A program made the translations under genes and the position numbers. This document shows positions 4,820 to 5,422 of a stretch of DNA of 5,422 bases, one piece after another (positions within the stretch are counted from its first letter, which is position 1; each line of letters opens with the position of its first letter). The notes beneath the pieces were generated by a model. It did not search any database, was not told the DNA's origin, and saw nothing but the letters and a program-made list of their open reading frames with translations. Origin of the DNA: Candidatus Peregrinibacteria bacterium (GTDB lineage Bacteria; Patescibacteriota; Gracilibacteria; UBA1369; PNNO01); assembly GCA_030595015.1 (NCBI GenBank), contig JAUVDZ010000083.1, forward strand, positions 1 through 5,422, written 5' to 3'.

Positions 4820-5401
4820 ATGATTAAGGAGAAAAATATAACAAGCAAATCAATGTCTGTAAAGCAAAATGTATTTATTTTTCACGGGGTTGGAGGAAGC
4901 CCAAACGAGAATTGGTTTCCTTGGCTTAAAGAAGAGCTCGAGAGACGCAGTTATAATGTGATCGTGCCGCAATTTCCAACTCCTGAAGGGCAAACTTTGG
5001 AAAATTGGCTTAAAGTTTTAGATGACTATCGCGAATATTTAAACGAAGATACGATTTTGATCGGACATAGTCTTGGCGTGCCTTTTGCTTTGAATGTTGT
5101 TGAACGTTTCAAGGTTGGTGCGGCTTATTTAGTTGCTGGATTTTATGGAAAAGCAGGAAATGATTTTGATCCTAAAATGGTTACTTTTGCTCAACGTGAA
5201 TTTGATTGGGATCAGATTCGAGGAAATTGTGAGAAATTTGTTGTCTATCATTCAGATAACGACCCTTATATTAAGCTGGATAAAGCCAAAAAACTCGCCG
5301 AAAAATTAAATATTGAAGTTACTTTAATTTCTGGTGCAGGGCATATCAATCAAGGTTCAGGTTATACAAAATTTCATAAGTTGTTGGAAGATATTCGGTA
5401 G
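4820..5401 (+). CDS. RBBP9/YdeN-family alpha/beta serine hydrolase
   Basis: A compact alpha/beta hydrolase (193 aa from ATG 4820) of the RBBP9/YdeN family. Seen: the N-terminal strand and oxyanion loop VFIFHGVGGSPNENWFPWL (residues 18-36), nucleophile elbow GHSLG with Ser84 (82-86), Asp148 in HSDNDPY (144-150) and His175 in GAGH (172-175), a complete Ser-Asp-His triad in family order. No signal peptide, so cytosolic; the natural substrate is not established for bacterial members. Start: the longest frame is given because no signal is decisive, but ATG at 4853 (MSVKQNVFIFHG) matches the usual family N-terminus better, and TATAAA at 4814-4819 would start transcription after 4820. AAGGAG (4826-4831) is 21 nt from 4853, too far to act as its ribosome site. 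Divergent from the 238-aa orphan, starts 5 nt apart. Ends in TAG. Confidence 0.9.
   Translation: MIKEKNITSKSMSVKQNVFIFHGVGGSPNENWFPWLKEELERRSYNVIVPQFPTPEGQTLENWLKVLDDYREYLNEDTILIGHSLGVPFALNVVERFKVGAAYLVAGFYGKAGNDFDPKMVTFAQREFDWDQIRGNCEKFVVYHSDNDPYIKLDKAKKLAEKLNIEVTLISGAGHINQGSGYTKFHKLLEDIR
4835..4863 (-). promoter_or_regulatory. promoter of the 238-aa gene, inside the 5' end of the hydrolase gene
   Basis: On the - strand TTTACA (4863-4858, five of six consensus bases) is followed after exactly 17 nt by TATATT (4840-4835) with an upstream TG (TGTTATATT), an extended -10. Transcription would begin near 4828, about 13 nt before the ATG. The -35 lies within the divergent hydrolase coding sequence for either of its possible starts. 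Confidence 0.6.
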
Positions 5402-5402
5402 A

Positions 5403-5411
5403 TGATATAAA
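5403..5411 (+). promoter_or_regulatory. possible extended -10 for a gene beyond the right edge
   Basis: TGATATAAA directly after the hydrolase stop has the same form as the element before the 291-aa gene. Transcription would begin near 5418. The ATG at 5417 is followed at once by TGA, so it is not the start of a standard-code gene; the true start would be outside the window. Confidence 0.3.
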
Positions 5412-5422
5412 ACATAATGTGA

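Noticed and set aside
4826..4831. AAGGAG as a Shine-Dalgarno site
   Set aside because: It is inside the coding region if the start is 4820, and 21 nt from ATG 4853, too far for a ribosome site.

Overview
The window is an AT-rich, gene-dense stretch of bacterial chromosome with ordinary housekeeping genes on the + strand and three unrecognised genes on the - strand. In order: the 3' end of zwf (glucose-6-phosphate dehydrogenase); two - strand orphans (92 and 291 aa); a + strand pair, pgl (6-phosphogluconolactonase) and a YbhB/PEBP-family protein, overlapping by 4 nt; a tightly coupled + strand trio (74-aa unknown protein, 46-aa stand-alone desulforedoxin, dcd-type dCTP deaminase); a third - strand orphan (238 aa) convergent with dcd; and a + strand RBBP9-type alpha/beta hydrolase. 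No rRNA, tRNA, CRISPR array, IS element or transposase was seen, and no gene-free gap exceeds about 175 nt.

Organism (inference, low confidence): the small gaps, one-base stop/start overlaps, apparent absence of Shine-Dalgarno sites before the starts, short or missing leaders with extended -10 promoters, and free-standing desulforedoxin suggest a small-genome bacterium, possibly Patescibacteria/CPR. Nothing here fixes the phylum. The standard bacterial code fits: every frame is intact without in-frame TGA.

Function: zwf and pgl are the first two enzymes of the oxidative pentose phosphate pathway (glucose-6-phosphate to 6-phosphogluconolactone plus NADPH, then to 6-phosphogluconate). Here they are split by about 1.6 kb holding two oppositely oriented orphans and a likely bidirectional terminator, so pgl has its own, probably leaderless, promoter. 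The trio is read from one promoter with a near-consensus extended -10 and is joined by two TAATG junctions. Its last member makes dUTP or, judging by its active-site region, possibly dUMP directly, feeding dTMP synthesis. The desulforedoxin is a small one-iron redox protein whose partner is unknown.

The most promising unknowns are the three - strand orphans, each with a visible promoter, and the 74-aa protein locked into the desulforedoxin-dcd operon. No defence, toxin-antitoxin or mobile system can be claimed from the sequence.
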